A stretch of DNA of 64,000 nucleotides from Panax quinquefolius (Eukaryota > Streptophyta > Magnoliopsida > Apiales > Araliaceae), in assembly GCA_020205615.1 (NCBI GenBank), contig CM035173.1:34341280-34405279 (forward strand), in the 5' to 3' direction. The stretch's first letter is position 1, and each line of letters starts with the position of its first letter. A model generated the notes under the pieces. The model saw only the letters and a program-made list of their open reading frames with translations, ran no database searches and was not told where the DNA came from. Below, one piece after another: positions 33,584 through 47,800 of the stretch. The position numbers were made by a program, and so were the translations under genes.

Positions 33584-35525
33584 GGAAAATGTTAGGCTAC
33601 CAAGGCAGACTTGACTCACACACGATGGCTTTACTCGCTACTATTCCACCCACCAAAAATTAGCCATCTTCCCCAACAACCAAGAGTGGGGCCCACTCAA
33701 TTCTAGAATTTTCCACCAAAACCTAATTTAGAATCGATTTACCTCTTAAAATTCATAACAAATCATACGTTCATTTTTCACGGTTCAAAATTTGTGGACA
33801 TATACTCAACTTATATATGTATAACATATTCAAAAATTACAACGATCCAACGGTCGGATCAAAATTTATAACTCACTTAATATAGTGAAGAACACCGATT
33901 TTTTCGGACTATTAGTCCTTCGGACCCGATTTCATTAAAAATTTCACCACGAAATATCTACAAAGAATTTTTGGGTGATTCAAATTTCTACAGTTAGCTT
34001 ACTTCTAGGGCATTCTTTTGATATATGGCTCATCTCTTAACTCATTATACACAAAGAGTTATTGATTTTACAAAATCAAGTAATAAACTAATTTTTCTGA
34101 AAATCCCATATTTTGTTCTCCATTTCGACAAATACTGATAAAACACCTCATCTTTAATTCCTTCACTTATAAATACATAAATAAATCCATCATTTATATC
34201 CACATCAAATAAATATTTTCTTATCATATAAATCAATAACTAATTATTCATAAATAATATGAGAATCACAATAATGACAACCAAGTGCAGCTTCAGAAAA
34301 GGGGCTTTCAATAAGAATTTCTCTCATCTTGGTAGCGCAATTAGGTGACCAAACCTCTCCTTGATGAACTTTCTAGACATTGCCAATAATGCTATCTAAT
34401 AATATTATTCAAATAATATGAATTATTGATCCGATAATGGGAAATATCATGCGTTGATAATTATTGAACAACAATAATAAAATATCAACAAGTAATTATT
34501 GAATCAATAAAATAAAATATTGAACAATAATTCTTGTAACAATTATTGAGTAGTGCCTTCTCACGTAAGAATCAATAATTGAAAAAAATATTGTGGTAAT
34601 ACTGGTGTCTTTCTTGTGCAACAACGCCAGACATTACTTTACTTTACCAATAGGGTATTCCAACAAAGTGTTAAGCAGTAACGATTACGCCAAGTTATTT
34701 ATAAAAACTTAATTTTGTCATTTTCTTCATCCGACGCTTATTACTGTTATGGGGCCCAAAAATGGTCATGGTCGCCGCATCTCGAATATTCCCGACAGAA
34801 AGAATATTCCACGACCAAACGAATATTCCCAAACAACAATGAATATTCTATAACCACTCACTTGTGTATTTTGAAAAAATTCATATATCACCCTTAACTT
34901 TAACTTTTATCAATTTAACCATTTCTTGAATAGTAATTATAAGAAAAATTGAATACTTTTATTTCATAAAATTCGGGGTCTTATAAAGTATTCATCCATA
35001 ATAAACGTCAAGCATGGGTAATTGCTCAAAGAAAACCAAGTTGATTACCGTTGATCTGGACAATGGAAGGCTGAGATTGATCAATAGCGGCAGTGTGGGT
35101 CTCAGCCATATGACTATAATGTAAAGATAAGTTTATTTTTATGTATACATAATGTAAAAATAAAAGATAATGTAAAAATACATAATGTAAAAATAAAAGA
35201 TAATGATAAGATAAGTCTGAATAAAAGATAAATTTATATTTATAAATACATAATGTAAAAATAAGATAAGTTTGAATAAAAGATAAATTTATCTTTAAAT
35301 TTATTTTATTATAAAAGATAAATTTATTTTATTATAAAAGATTAAATTATTTTATAATAAAAGATAAATTTATTTTTATTTTATTATAAAAGATAAATTT
35401 GTTTTTGTTTTATTATAAAAGATAAATTTATTTTATAATAAAATAAATTTATTTTATTATAAAAGATAAATTTATTTTATTATAAAAGATAAATTTATTT
35501 TTATTTTATTATAAAAGATAAATTT

Positions 35526-36998
35526 TGTTAGTTCCGGGAGACACGACAGATATCTAGAAGGGGGGGTTGAATAGATAATTAAAACTTTTTCTTTTAACTA
35601 ATTTAGGATGATGATAATCAGTGCACATCGGAATGAGTATTTAATACGCCTTCTGTTAGATATCTTGAGTTAATGAGAGTGAGGCAGTTATGACAGTTAT
35701 AGCAGATATAGCAGTTATAATGAACACTAACAATTTTAAGTGGTTCAGAGCACTTAAAGCTCCTAATCCACTCTTCTACTCCTTGAGTAGGAAATCCACT
35801 AAGGACGTCTGTTACACTTCTTGAATCTCACAGATTCCTTACAGACCCGGCGAGCCAGTACTTCTTAGTTCACTCTTGAACTCTTCAAGTCCAGCTGACT
35901 TGGTTTCTCACAGTTCACTTAGAACTCTTCAAGTCATGCAGACTTGGTTCTCTTACTTCAGTTGATTGAAATGTTGTTTAGATCGTGATTAATGTTACTC
36001 AGTTGCTATTAAGCACAAGTTCGAAAGAACTGAGTAGTTGAGCAAGCTTTCCCTTTTTCTCAGATCGTAGAGTTGAGCGTTGAGTGTTCTTGTGCGTTTT
36101 TGGTCAATGCTTGTCACTTTTTCTCATCTGTCTTTGATGTGTATATATGTGATCTTGAAATCTATCCGTTGAAGTCATCTGATGAGCCATTAAATGCGTT
36201 TGACATTTCTGAGCTTTGATGGAGACTTTTATGCACATCTTCTGAATTGCACTCTGGCCCATTGACACAGCAGACTGTTTTTTCACCTAACACCTTAAAA
36301 GGTGTTTTTCTCTGCCCAATGGTCCTTTTCTTAGCTTCTTGGATATGTTTCTTTTTATCAATACTAAGGATATCTTTTGTACCGTTGGGACTGGTGAGAA
36401 CTTCAACGTTCAAAACTCATTCCATATTTGTTGGATTCTATCTTCAAATGAACGATAGGGCTTGATGTTTCTAACACAAGGCAGATGACACTCTACTATC
36501 CATATCGTAGTGTCTTGCCATATTGATGTTTGCTCTTAAGAGAACACTACGATTTCTCGCAAGAATTTGCACACTACGATCTTTTCACACGACGATCATC
36601 ACTTGCTCGTCTTGCAGACTCTGCGTTTTCGAAAGCACACTACGATCTCTGAGTTAGCTTCGCCAAACGTTTGGACCACTCTACGACTTCCTGAAGAGGC
36701 CCTTCAAGGCAGATACACTATGATCATCTCAGCATTACGATCCTGCCATAGATTACAGATTTCATTGACAAATTGGACAGACTACGATCCTCTTCAAAGC
36801 CTATCTATTTCTTTCTAGTCATAGATCAACCTAACATATTTGATCTCTTTATCTATACAAGTGAACATTAAAGGCTAAGATCAACCTAACAATTTTGATC
36901 TATCACTAAGTCCTTGTACATATATTCCTCGAAAGACTTTACACATAATCATGAGCATTTACTTTAAACATCAAATCATAATATGTATTCTTCCAACA
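35526..36998 (+). repeat. Solo LTR, probably Ty1/copia type
   Basis: A 1473 bp unit starting TGTTAGTTCCGGGAG and ending ATTCTTCCAACA, flanked by a perfect 5-bp duplication AATTT (35521-35525 and 36999-37003). The start contains TCTAGAAGGGGGGGTTGAAT, a form I associate with plant copia LTRs, so the superfamily is an inference. It lies near the centre of the palindromic element. Short ORFs inside, for example 36162-36413 on the minus strand, have no recognisable domain. Confidence 0.8.
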
Positions 36999-37247
36999 AA
37001 TTTATTTTTATTTTATTATAAAAGATAAATTTATTTTATTATAAAAGATAAATTTATATTTTATTCAAACTTATCTTATTTTTACATTATGTATTTATAA
37101 AAATAAATTTATCTTTTATTCAGACTTATTTTATCATTATCTTTTATTTTTACATTATGTATCTTTACATTATCTTTTATTTTTACATTATGTATACATA
37201 AAAATAAACTCATCTTTACATTATAGCCATACATGGTTGAGACCTCT

Positions 37248-39911
37248 TGTAAGACCCCAACTTATTATTAATGAAATTTAATTTTCTCTATTTATTATTT
37301 TGAAATAGTAAGGGTTGATGTGATTAATGTGGATAGTTAGGGGTAAAATACGCAAATATTTCAAAATTAGCAAGTGGTTATAAAATATTCATTGTTGTCG
37401 GGGAATATTCGTTTGGTCGTGGAATATTAAATCGCGTCAGTGAATATTAAATGCGACGGTAGCGACCATGTGTGGGCCCCATAACTGAAAGCGATTGGAT
37501 GAAGAAAACGACAAATATAAGTTAGTTAAAAATAACACAGTAGTTATTACCAATTAATCTTTGTTAAAATACTTTGGTTAAAACACAAGAAGATTTGCGG
37601 TATTGCACCAATTATTGATTCTTACGAAGAAGGCACTACTCAATAATGGTTACGAAGAATTATTATTCAAGTATTTTATTGAGTTAATAATTGTCAGATT
37701 GATATTTTATATTGTTTGTTGTTTCAATAATTGTCATTACACAATATTTTCATTATCGAAGCAATAATTCATATTATCCGAATAATATTATTAGATAACA
37801 TTATTGGCAATGTCTAGAAAGTTCTATCTAAGGAGAGGTTTGGTCACCTAATTACTTACCAAGAAGTGAGAAATTTTATTGGAAAGCCCCTCTTCTCTGA
37901 ACCGCTGCCTGGTTGTCGATATTATGATTCTCGTAATATTATTTGTGAATAATTAATTATTGATTCATATGATGAGAAAAATATTAATTTTATGTGGATA
38001 TAGATGGAGAAAATTTTTAATGTGACAATTGTTGAAAATTGAAATTTTATCTTTTCTCGATAAAATAATTCATTTAAATATATTATTATATTTTAATAAT
38101 ATAATAATGGTGATATTTTTACAACGAATGTGGGATATATGAGTATACGAGGAGGAAGAGTATTTTTGTTGCAATAAATGTTTAAAACATGTTAAACATG
38201 TCGGTGGACCCCATTTATTCGAATGAAATTTGATTATACTTTGTAAAATTGCCCGTTTGTGGATTTCGGTCAATTTCTGTTTGGAATTCGGAAAAACTTC
38301 CTTGTGCAAAGTTGTAGATAATTGAATTTCCTATAAAAACTCCCGAGATTGAATTTTTCGATAAAAGGGTTATTTATTGTGAATTATTGAAGTTCAAGCT
38401 CAAATAATTGATTTTGGAAGTTTTAATTATTATTTTTAAAGAAAACGTTTTTTGCATTTAAGTGGGCTAACATGTGATATTAATTCTTTGAAATCAGATC
38501 TTCAAAGATGGGCTAAGGAAATTTATAATATATATTAATATTTTATTAAATTTTTCGCTTTGGTGTTCTAAGCATTTTCCTATAAATAGGGTCTTGGGTT
38601 AGAATTGAAAATCACCAAAAATCAAGTTCTCTCTCTCTATATTATCGGCGTATTCTTGTGAGTATTTTGAGTATACTTTGAGTATTGTTAGCGGTGCTGC
38701 AAGTTCCTTCAAAGACTATACCCATTATTCCAAATTAGAAGTCTTAATCTTTCGAGGTAAGGGATGTTATTTTCTTCTCAAATGATATTATTTCTTCAAT
38801 ATCATTATCTTTGAAATATTGTTTGGAACTTTTATCAAATTTGGAACTTTTTCATGCTGGGGTTACTTATACACGAGTTCTTATTCATGAGTTACTATTC
38901 ACGAGTACTATTATTCATGAAGCGTGAAGATGTTTTTTGTGGAATTTCTATCTTCGTGGTGTGAGTTACTATTCACGATATCTGCACTATTCATAGAAAA
39001 ATAAAATTTCTTCTTTTTTGTCCAAAATATCTATTCGGATACTAGCTTTGATTGTATCCATGTTTTGATCATTCTTGAATTTTACACCACTATGATTATT
39101 TTTGAGGTATTTTGAACATGGATAAAACAAAGTACGAATCCTTAATCCTTAATCCTTGTCATTTTGTTTCACTGGATTCGTTTCTTTAAAAAAATATTTT
39201 TCATCATCCTCAGTCTTAAATGATGATATTATTGAATATCTTTGGCCTGTAGTGCAAAGATGAATGATTTCTGAAGAATATCTTTGGCTGTAGTGCAAAG
39301 ATGAGCAGGTGTTTAGATGAACATGACCAACTGATGAATATCTTTGGCCTGTAGTGCAAAGATGAATATTTGATTCCAGATGTATATTGATTGATGTTAC
39401 AGGGATAAAAGATAGACGATGAACTTTTAAATTCATACATAGAAGATAGTAGTTTGCATTCTCTACTTAACTCTTCTAATGAATTATTATTTCACTTTAA
39501 TATTGATTTAAAATTTGTTGTCTATTGTATTCTATTAGATTTTTCCTGTTGAAGACTAACGGTAATTTGTTGTATATTATCTTAGTCATAATATTCTTTC
39601 TTGGGCTAGTTGAGCTCACCCTTTTCCTTTTTGTTCCATTCTTCTTCTCGGGGAGGCGAGAATATAGCGAGTACAGTCGGGGTATGGAATGAAGGTTTTA
39701 GAAAAGGATTGTTTAGTAGTCCTCACCATTTTTGTAAAATAATGTATCAATAAATGTGATGAGGATTTATTTGAGTATAGATATCGCTCAGAAGATAATA
39801 TTTGTATTCAAACTCACAGCTTTATTGTTGTAATAATAAAGTTGTAGTTGTTTTACCATGTATTGATTGACAACTCGAATAGGTGATGTATACCTATTTT
39901 GGGGCGCCACA
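37248..39911 (+). repeat. Solo LTR, family B (complete)
   Basis: This 2664 bp LTR starts TGTAAGACCCCAACTTATTA and ends TATTTTGGGGCGCCACA. It interrupts the right arm of the palindrome: inverted-repeat homology resumes at about 40010. Flanking pentamers are CCTCT and CCCTT, so no exact duplication remains. A TATA box lies at 38581, GTGAATAGTAAC-type repeats at 38870-38990, and three hairpin units at 39235-39370. Confidence 0.8.
38581..38588 (+). promoter_or_regulatory. LTR TATA box (family B solo LTR)
   Basis: TATAAATA in TTCCTATAAATAGGGTC, about 1.33 kb into the LTR. It is conserved at 54832 and 61602 (minus) in the LTRs of element 3. Confidence 0.65.
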
Positions 39912-40129
39912 CCCTTACTGCATGCTTATAGCCTGTAGCTGGCTGTGCATGTATTAAATGGTAGGGGCAATAATGTAATAAGCCTAAGGACAAAAAAGAA
40001 AAGGGACTGCCACTACAAGCTGTAGCGGCAGGGAGAATATTTGATCAATCCCAACCTTCCATTGTCCAGATCAACGGTAATCAATTTGGTTCTTTGAATG
40101 CTGCCCATAACAAACGTTTTATATGAATG

Positions 40130-40135
<6 letters not shown>

Positions 40136-40170
<35 letters not shown>
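40136..40170. repeat. (AT)n microsatellite
   Basis: About seventeen AT units at the right edge of the palindromic element, the counterpart of the tract at 30420-30456. Confidence 0.85.
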
Positions 40171-40172
<2 letters not shown>

Positions 40173-41830
40173 TTTACAAATTTTAATAATAGAATTTTGT
40201 TTTATCTATACACTTAAATTTGTTGAGTGTCTAATTTTCTAAAACATAGGATTTATTAGGTTGTCAGCGTTTAGACCTTCAAACACACTGTATTAATTTT
40301 GGTGTATTATATTTGAGGCTCAAACATTGCGTTTTTAATTTAAATAAATTACGTTTAAAATAAACTATTACTAGACGAACAAAATTTTCAAGTGTATTTA
40401 AATTTCAAAATGCTTTAAGCGCACTAAACGCTAAGTAATCAAATATAATGCTTATGACTAAATTTCAAGATATTGTATTATGGGCAATATGGTTATACAC
40501 AGTTATGTATGCTTTATTTGTATATAGACTGTCAAAATTAAGTCATTTTGACATATTTGTTTTTCTTTTTAAAAAAAAAACAGCTTCTCTCCTCCCAAAT
40601 TAGAAATCAAAAATAAATCTGTCAAAATAATATAATTTTGACAGACTGTACACAAATAAAACATACACAGTTCTGTGTATGACCATTATTCCCTTCCCTT
40701 GTATTATTTTTTATTGAAAGAATCATATTCTCTCTTTTTGAACACAAATTTTGGCAAATGGAAGTTTTTTAATGAATAGGAGGGAGTACTATTTTCAAAA
40801 GTAATTTAAAAGATTATTTATAAAGATCATGGAAAATTGACAGAAAAAGTTACTATTGTTATACGTCTCAAACCAATCACATTATAATAGAGAAAATGAT
40901 AATATTAAATAAAAAAAACATCTTGTAATTTGTGTAAATGAAGTCTTAATATGAAGGTTAAAATTGAAATTATATAACCTTTACTTCTGAGGTTATATAA
41001 TTTGGTTATCAACTCTTTTTTTTGTCATTAGCCCTCGTATATTTCGGCAAATTTTCAATTTTTATATGTATATCTTTTGGAATACATGTATGCATTTGTT
41101 TATATTTTCCTTAATTCTTTATTTGAATGTAACTGACAATATTTCCTGAAAATAGAGCACAAACGAAAAATTGACTTCCAATCATACACTCAGTTATAGT
41201 AAATAAAATTTGCCTCTTAATCGTTAAGACAAAAACTCAAATATTAACTATTAAGAATAACCTCTTAATAATTTATTTAAATAGCCTCAATAAATATTGT
41301 ACTCCTTCAATTTCAAATTTTAACATCATTCAAATAAAATTTTAAATAACTCAAAAATTAAAATAATAAAATAGTGTCATCAAGATATTTTATATTTTCT
41401 AGTTATCAAATAATTTTTTAAAATTCAAATGTTATTTCATTCAGATGATCTAATTCATTAAAATTTATTAACAATTCAGATCTTAATTAGTCAGTTTTAT
41501 CAAACACCACTTAAGATGCAATCAAACATCGGCTTAGTACAAGAATTCAGCAGATTAGCTCATAATTTAACTAAACTACAAAATAGAGTGCAACATTTAT
41601 ACCAATTCTGGGACTGCAAGTTAGCATCTCACCCGAAAAAAATAATTTACTACAAACATTACAACAAACCAATGGAATCTAATATCAAAGAATGTATACC
41701 AGTCCAAGTAACAAGAGAGAGAAATTCAACTGACATTTACACCCACTGAATTATACAAACACTGAATTAACACAAATACAAGGTTGATTCGAATAATGTT
41801 TTTGAGAGTAGAGTAAAATTATGCTAAAAA
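40171..41830. other. Intergenic, no gene seen
   Basis: AT-rich sequence without a supported gene. The right side should include the 3' UTR of the TBC gene. A Stowaway-like end (GGAGGGAGTACT) occurs at about 40780 without a convincing partner. The open frame 41516-41749 has no recognisable domain. Confidence 0.45.
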
Positions 41831-44800
41831 CTAACTAACTGAATGAGAACGTAACTTGTTGGCAACATAGAGCAAGTGGCTGATGTTTGTCGAGGGATAA
41901 TTTTGCAGTAACTTGAGATTAGAAGTAAAATCACCAGCAAGTAGACGCCTCCGAACAAGAATGAGCATTGCACAGCAAACTCGGAGCAAGGTCTCCTGCA
42001 ATTTTTAAGAGCTTATTTAATCTATTTGCTAATACTGCTTGCTACAAGTCCTTTGCAGTCATAATTGGGATTTTCTATCTACAGATTACAAAGAATAACA
42101 GCAATAGAGAATCTATGTAGTGCAATGGCTTTTACTTCTGCACCTGCAGTGTTTGGAAAACCATTTTCAATAATGGAAAAGGGTCGGTACGTTTATAATG
42201 CAAGAACATGTTCAAGAAGACTACTAATACTCCACATCCATGCCAACTAATTATATATAAAGAAATTAAAAATTGCTGAAAATAAAGTCATAACCAATTC
42301 CCTTAATAATGTACATTCTTTTTAATTTTCTTTTCTTCTCGATAAATTAATAACCTACACTCTAAAATAATTAAACCCAGATGTGTGATGCACAATGATG
42401 TATTAATCAACACGTTGTACTACTTTGCTCCTTTTTTTCCTCGGACAAACAGAGTTTTTTACGACTGATTTTTCATAATATTTTAAGAGATCTATTTTTC
42501 TTTCAAACCTCCTTAAGAAAATGTCAAGCATCAGTACTATGCATCAATGGAAGAAGAATATCAAAAAATACTATACTCTCATTTCAGATGACTTTATCGA
42601 CCATGAAAATCAATGTATTGAATTTGTTTATCATAGCATCACATTCTTCCATAAATAGTGCATTAACATGATTCTACTCTTAGTCAAATATAGCTTGATG
42701 AAATGGTTAGCAGCTAAGGACCATCATTATGCCACCCCCCAAAAAAAAAACATAAAAAAAGTAAAATAAATAACAACCCATACACAACAAATTAAACAGC
42801 TAAGATGGGAGAAAGAAAAGGTTACTCACCTGAGGACCTTCAGGATCGCTTAAGAGAGTATCCCAAATGTGAAGACTGTCCGCAAAATTGAATTCTTGGG
42901 TCAAAAGAAGAGTTATCCATCTGAATGCATAAAACTGGGGATTTACCTGTCATTTTCAAAAGCATAGCAATCAGTAAAGACAATGGTTATAAAATACTCC
43001 TCCGTTCCACAAAAAGTCCCATTTGCTAAATTTTGTGTTCCACAAATAAAAGTCCCATTCCTTTATGGACTAATATAATGACATAATATCCTCAAGTTTA
43101 CCATATAATTTCATTATCATGGCACCACTACTAAATTAAACACTCAATAAATTTGAGGGTAAACATGGAACAAAAATATATCCTTAATATTTGTAAATTT
43201 AGCAAACGGACTCTTACCGTGTAATGTAAGTAGTATAATTTTCAAGATTGAAATTTATGACATCAGAGATCCAACAAGAGATTCTGTTGCTCGTAGATCT
43301 GCTTAAATTGTTACTCATGTTGTAACAGCTGTTACGTTTAAAATTGGTAAAGGTGGTTGAAAAAGTTAAGAGTTATAGTTTAGAGGAGGATGCAAGATGA
43401 GCATAGGGAAGAGTTTTGGCTCATGGACCTAGAATATGTAGCTATCTTTGGAATTTGCATGGTAGCCACTCCACTAGGCTACTCATGCTTTATGTAATCA
43501 GGTTGGCAGTCTAATCTCATGTTTCATGCCATTAATTGTCTGAAAATAAATAATACTATTAATTCTACTTATCAGATTACTATTACCTTAAAAATATTGT
43601 TTGACAAGTATTGCATATTAGAAATTGCCAAGAGGCCATTAACGCCTAACGGTAATCTTAACTTTTTAGATAAAGAGAAAAAAGATTTTACAAGAGATGA
43701 AAGAAAAGTAACAAAGTATAAGAGGTCCTCCAAACAAAAACAAAAAAAGAAAATATACAAGTACAAACACAAAAAATAAATAAATCCTCAATGGACAGTA
43801 ACTTAAATCTGGCACCAGATTTATGTTATCTAGTTTTCATGAGAGAAAAAAAAAGATTTATGATTAGTCGAGCATGGCAATAAAGACATGAAACGAGTAA
43901 CAGTGCCTTACTTTGGTTGTGACCTCAAGATGACGCCACAGTTCTTCATCGTGCTCTTTTAAAAGCTGTGACAACTTTGTAATTGTGGATCGGATCCCTA
44001 CCACACTGTTGTCAAGTTGCTGACAGAAATGATCGCGGAATCCACTTAGTAGTTCCACAAAACAAAAGAATGTGTCTGCTTCTGCAGAGGACTGCATAAG
44101 TTGGAAAAAGAAAATGGTAAATATAATGAAAGCAAAAATAAATGGTATCACTTCAGTACCTTACGATCGTTACAATTTTTCTCTCTTTCTCTCTCTCTCA
44201 CACACACACACACAACCTTTCAATTGTGGCAAAACATACTCCACGCTAATGATTTAATTATAGTCATAGTTGATGATGGGGTACATACTTCTTTAGGCAG
44301 TTTGAACTATCAAAGATATTGTCTTTCTAAGACTTTTGTCTCAAAGTGTATATAAAGCATAAGGCTGAAACAAGTTCTTTCCACTCATAATTCCTTCCAC
44401 ACATTCTGATCTGGAGAACATGTGACCATGGGTCAGTATAAACGAAATGCCTTCATTTTATACGTAATTTAACATAATAACACTTGCCAATTATCTACTT
44501 GTCAAAAAAAAAAATCTCAATCTAAAATAGTTATCAGACAAAATATTGAATGCCAGTGTCTTTAGGCACTATGATTATAACAGAGTCAACACGGCTATCT
44601 TCTTGAGTAGAACAAGATAATAAAAATAGTGCACATTATAAACACGTCAAACATGATCAATTTTGTGTGAAATGATAGACAAGGCCATAGTTCACTGGAC
44701 ATAACAAACTGTAATGTCGGCATGTCTGTAGTAGATTTCGTAGTTCATTATATCAAGGAGACGATGGAAATCTTAGAGACACGTTGAAGCCATAACAGGT

Positions 44801-47800
44801 CAGAGACCTGTTTTCCACTTATTCCTTTAGTATATGATACGAACATCAAGCCAGAAATCTCGTAAGAGAGGGGCTGTAGACCAGACTATGAGAAGATGTG
44901 CAATCCCGAATGCCATAAAAGCAATTCATTTAGCTTAACACCCAACCCAATCCAAACCCTGGTAGATGAAGAGGCCACATAATTAAGCCAAGTTCAACTT
45001 ATGAATGGTTGAAATTTGAATCCACCGCATGTGTCACATTATAACTCTAACATTGATTAATATGATGTCATCACTCCTAACCCACCCACACACACCCCCT
45101 CCTTCCTCCCCAGAAGGTAAAAAAATAAAAACTTATCACTCCGTTTTGTGACAAAAGTGTTTACTTGCAGGGACTGAAACCAAAGAAGTTGTGCAAAGAA
45201 ATAACTACAATATCAAAATATAAATATAGTTATATTCAAAGAGAAAACTGTACACCCGGCTCCTTCTCTTTCATTAAGGGTAATTCAGTCATGTCTTCAA
45301 TATATGGTGTAGTTTTTGTTGTGATTGTTGTGAAATGGCTGAATTACCCTCGAGTAAAGAGAAGGGGAAGAATGTTGTGTTTGTATGCAGCACCATACAT
45401 CCAGTAAAATTAAATTTTAAATGCTTATGTAATAAATGAACATGCTTATACTGCAAGTAATATATGTAGCAGAGCATCAAGCCAACCACGTCAATCTAAC
45501 AAGGAAAGCATTAGAACTACCAAGAAAAATGAACACAGCAACAAAATTGAAGCATGGCTGTAATTTTTTTTGGGTAAGAACTCAGAAACAAAGCAAGGCA
45601 AAGTGGCAAACTGCCTAAACTCTAGTATGATTAATGTGATAAAGTGCATAAATTTTATTCAGGCATAATAAAATTATGCAAAATGGCACATTCAAAATAT
45701 GAAACAGAATGGAAAATTAAAGTACCAAAAGATGTACTTACTGCATTTTCCTCACTGGGATCATTTCTGAATACATAGAATAAAGGTGCCAATATTTCAT
45801 TCATTCCTTGAACATATCTTATACCCGGATTTAACTTGGCAAATACAATCAATATACTTCTCAAAGCCTCCTGAAATTAAGGGAAATATTTTTTGGTTAG
45901 TAAGGAAATATTATTTTGCCACATTGTTCATTTTTGCATCAAACCTGACAAATAACTAGAGCTTGCCTGATTGGCTTTCGCGAATGGCGAGTTCCCAGAA
46001 AAAAAATGCAGGTCAGGATGAGTGCGCATCACATCTCGGTCAATCTGTTCAATGATCTCAGTGTCCTACGATTTGAAGACGTTGGAGTCAAGCAATGCAA
46101 CAATTTCCAATTTGATGCAAGCAGCTACTATTACCTATGCATTTCTAGGAATGGTAAAAGATATTACCAATGCACTGCCAATTGTGGCATGAAAGTAAAA
46201 TGGAATGTGTGTGCACTATAACTAATAAATCCTGCTACAAATATTTCGGGTTGCATTTGGGAACCAGAATTTGGATTTGAGAAGGTAACTTGAATCTTAG
46301 AATTTTCAAATAATCAGACTTGAAATATATGAATTCAGAATAAATTGTTTCAACAATAATATATATGTTAGAAGTATTAAAATTATTAAATTATAAACTA
46401 ATGAAAGAAATTTATTTAAGCATTTATGTACGTACGTATATATGTATATCATCCACATTCACTGTTTTTAATATACAGATATTAATAAATCAAACTAATT
46501 ATATCTGTACATGAGTATATTTCTTTAGATAAAAGAAGAATATTTTATCAGAAAACAGAGAGTTGAACTAAATGCAGATAGAGGACAAGAAGTCCTCCCA
46601 AAAGGAAGTATAGACCAGAACACGTAAACAAGTGTAAAAAACATCCCGTTGTATGTGTGTAGATATATACCCCAGTGCAATTGTGTGCATTTATCTATGA
46701 ATTTAACCAAAATTTACACGATAAAATCATTACATTAGGGAAGTGTTTCAAAAGCATATCATACCTCAGCAACACCTTTTATCCCAAATTAGTAGGGGTA
46801 GGCTGAAAATGAATTTCATGTCACTGCATAATTCATAAACAAGTATACGGAAGCCTATCCCAAGGAGAATTGCCTCATGCATTGCAAGCCAGCTATAAAA
46901 TACCTATCTCTTATGAAAATGAATATGCTTCAAAAGCATATTATAAAATTTGCAATTCAACCAAAAGACTGTTGCTAGGATTGATAAGGGCCAAGCTTGG
47001 GTGTTGGAAAACACAAAGATTGAAAGAGAGGGGCTTAAAAGAAAATGAGAGAAGAACCATGACAGATCGTCTCAGCAACATCAACTTCTGAAATAACACT
47101 AAAAGGTGAATATGAATGAAGTGTTGGGGTTGAGAATCTGAAAGAACAGCTCATTCAATCAATGGGTTTCAGCTTGTCAAATCCACCAATGGATTTGGCC
47201 AAAATTTTAAATAACACTGTCGTGGGTGCCTAGACAAGAGTCATTAATTTAGACCTAGGATTTCAAATCCACTTAGTCTAGATCCAAGACTCCAACTACA
47301 GTCTCTTTAAATCATTTAGCCAAGAATAAATAAAAAGATTATCAGAAGCATTGGACCCCCTATTAAACTTTCTTAAAGAGTGATGCTAATTGCTAAGCAT
47401 TTTGACTACTTATTTCCCCTTTTCAAGAGTTCCTAGGCTACGCAAGGGCGCAAGTTACACCCATGTATGTAGTCTTCAGTACTATGTCTTGTTGGAAGAT
47501 TTTGACATAGATGAATGCTCATAAGACGTGTATTAAGAAATTTGACATACAGAATATCTGAGGTCCGCAATGTGGTATTAAAGGCTACTTGCAAGCAACT
47601 ATCACTTAAGATGATGATACCTGGAAGAACTGATTCCATATGCTTGTCTTCCCAAGGCTCAAAGGATGCTCGTCTTGAGTAATTTCTGATCTTGAGAGTA
47701 AGCCCTTGCCCTCACTCCTTGGTTCATCATTGTCGAAACTTGTAGAGTTACCCATCTTCCTTGCGATTTCTGACTGACTAGCCACGAAAACATTCAGAGA

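Larger units (their letters stand above)
30462..34987 (-). repeat. Solo LTR, family C (related to B)
   Basis: On the minus strand it starts near 34985 with TATAAGACCCCGAAT and ends near 30462 with CCAAAATAGG blocks matching family B (TTTGGAG...). Its 4.5 kb make it longer than the other LTRs, owing to a long hairpin-repeat array (31555-31900) and a divergent middle. GTATT precedes it (30457-30461) and follows it (34988-34992), a likely 5-bp target duplication. No internal domain or second LTR is present. Confidence 0.68.
30398..40170. mobile_element. Palindromic (foldback-like) element with three nested solo LTRs
   Basis: Without the three LTRs (30462-34987, 35526-36998, 37248-39911), the remaining pieces 30398-30461, 34988-35525, 37004-37247 and 39912-40170 form one long imperfect inverted repeat of about 1.1 kb. 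The left arm holds AT repeats, TATTCATCCATAA, ACCGTTGATCTGGACAATGG, GGTCTCAGCC and TATAATGTAAAGATAA. The right arm holds the same blocks in reverse complement and reverse order. The centre is an AT-rich tandem repeat (ATAAATTTATTTTATTATAA). It has no coding capacity. Such structures arise from foldback transposons or large MITEs, and their transcripts form long hairpins. Confidence 0.75.

Noticed and set aside
36162..36818. Open frames within the copia-type solo LTR
   Set aside because: They lie wholly inside a bounded LTR with target duplication and show no domain.
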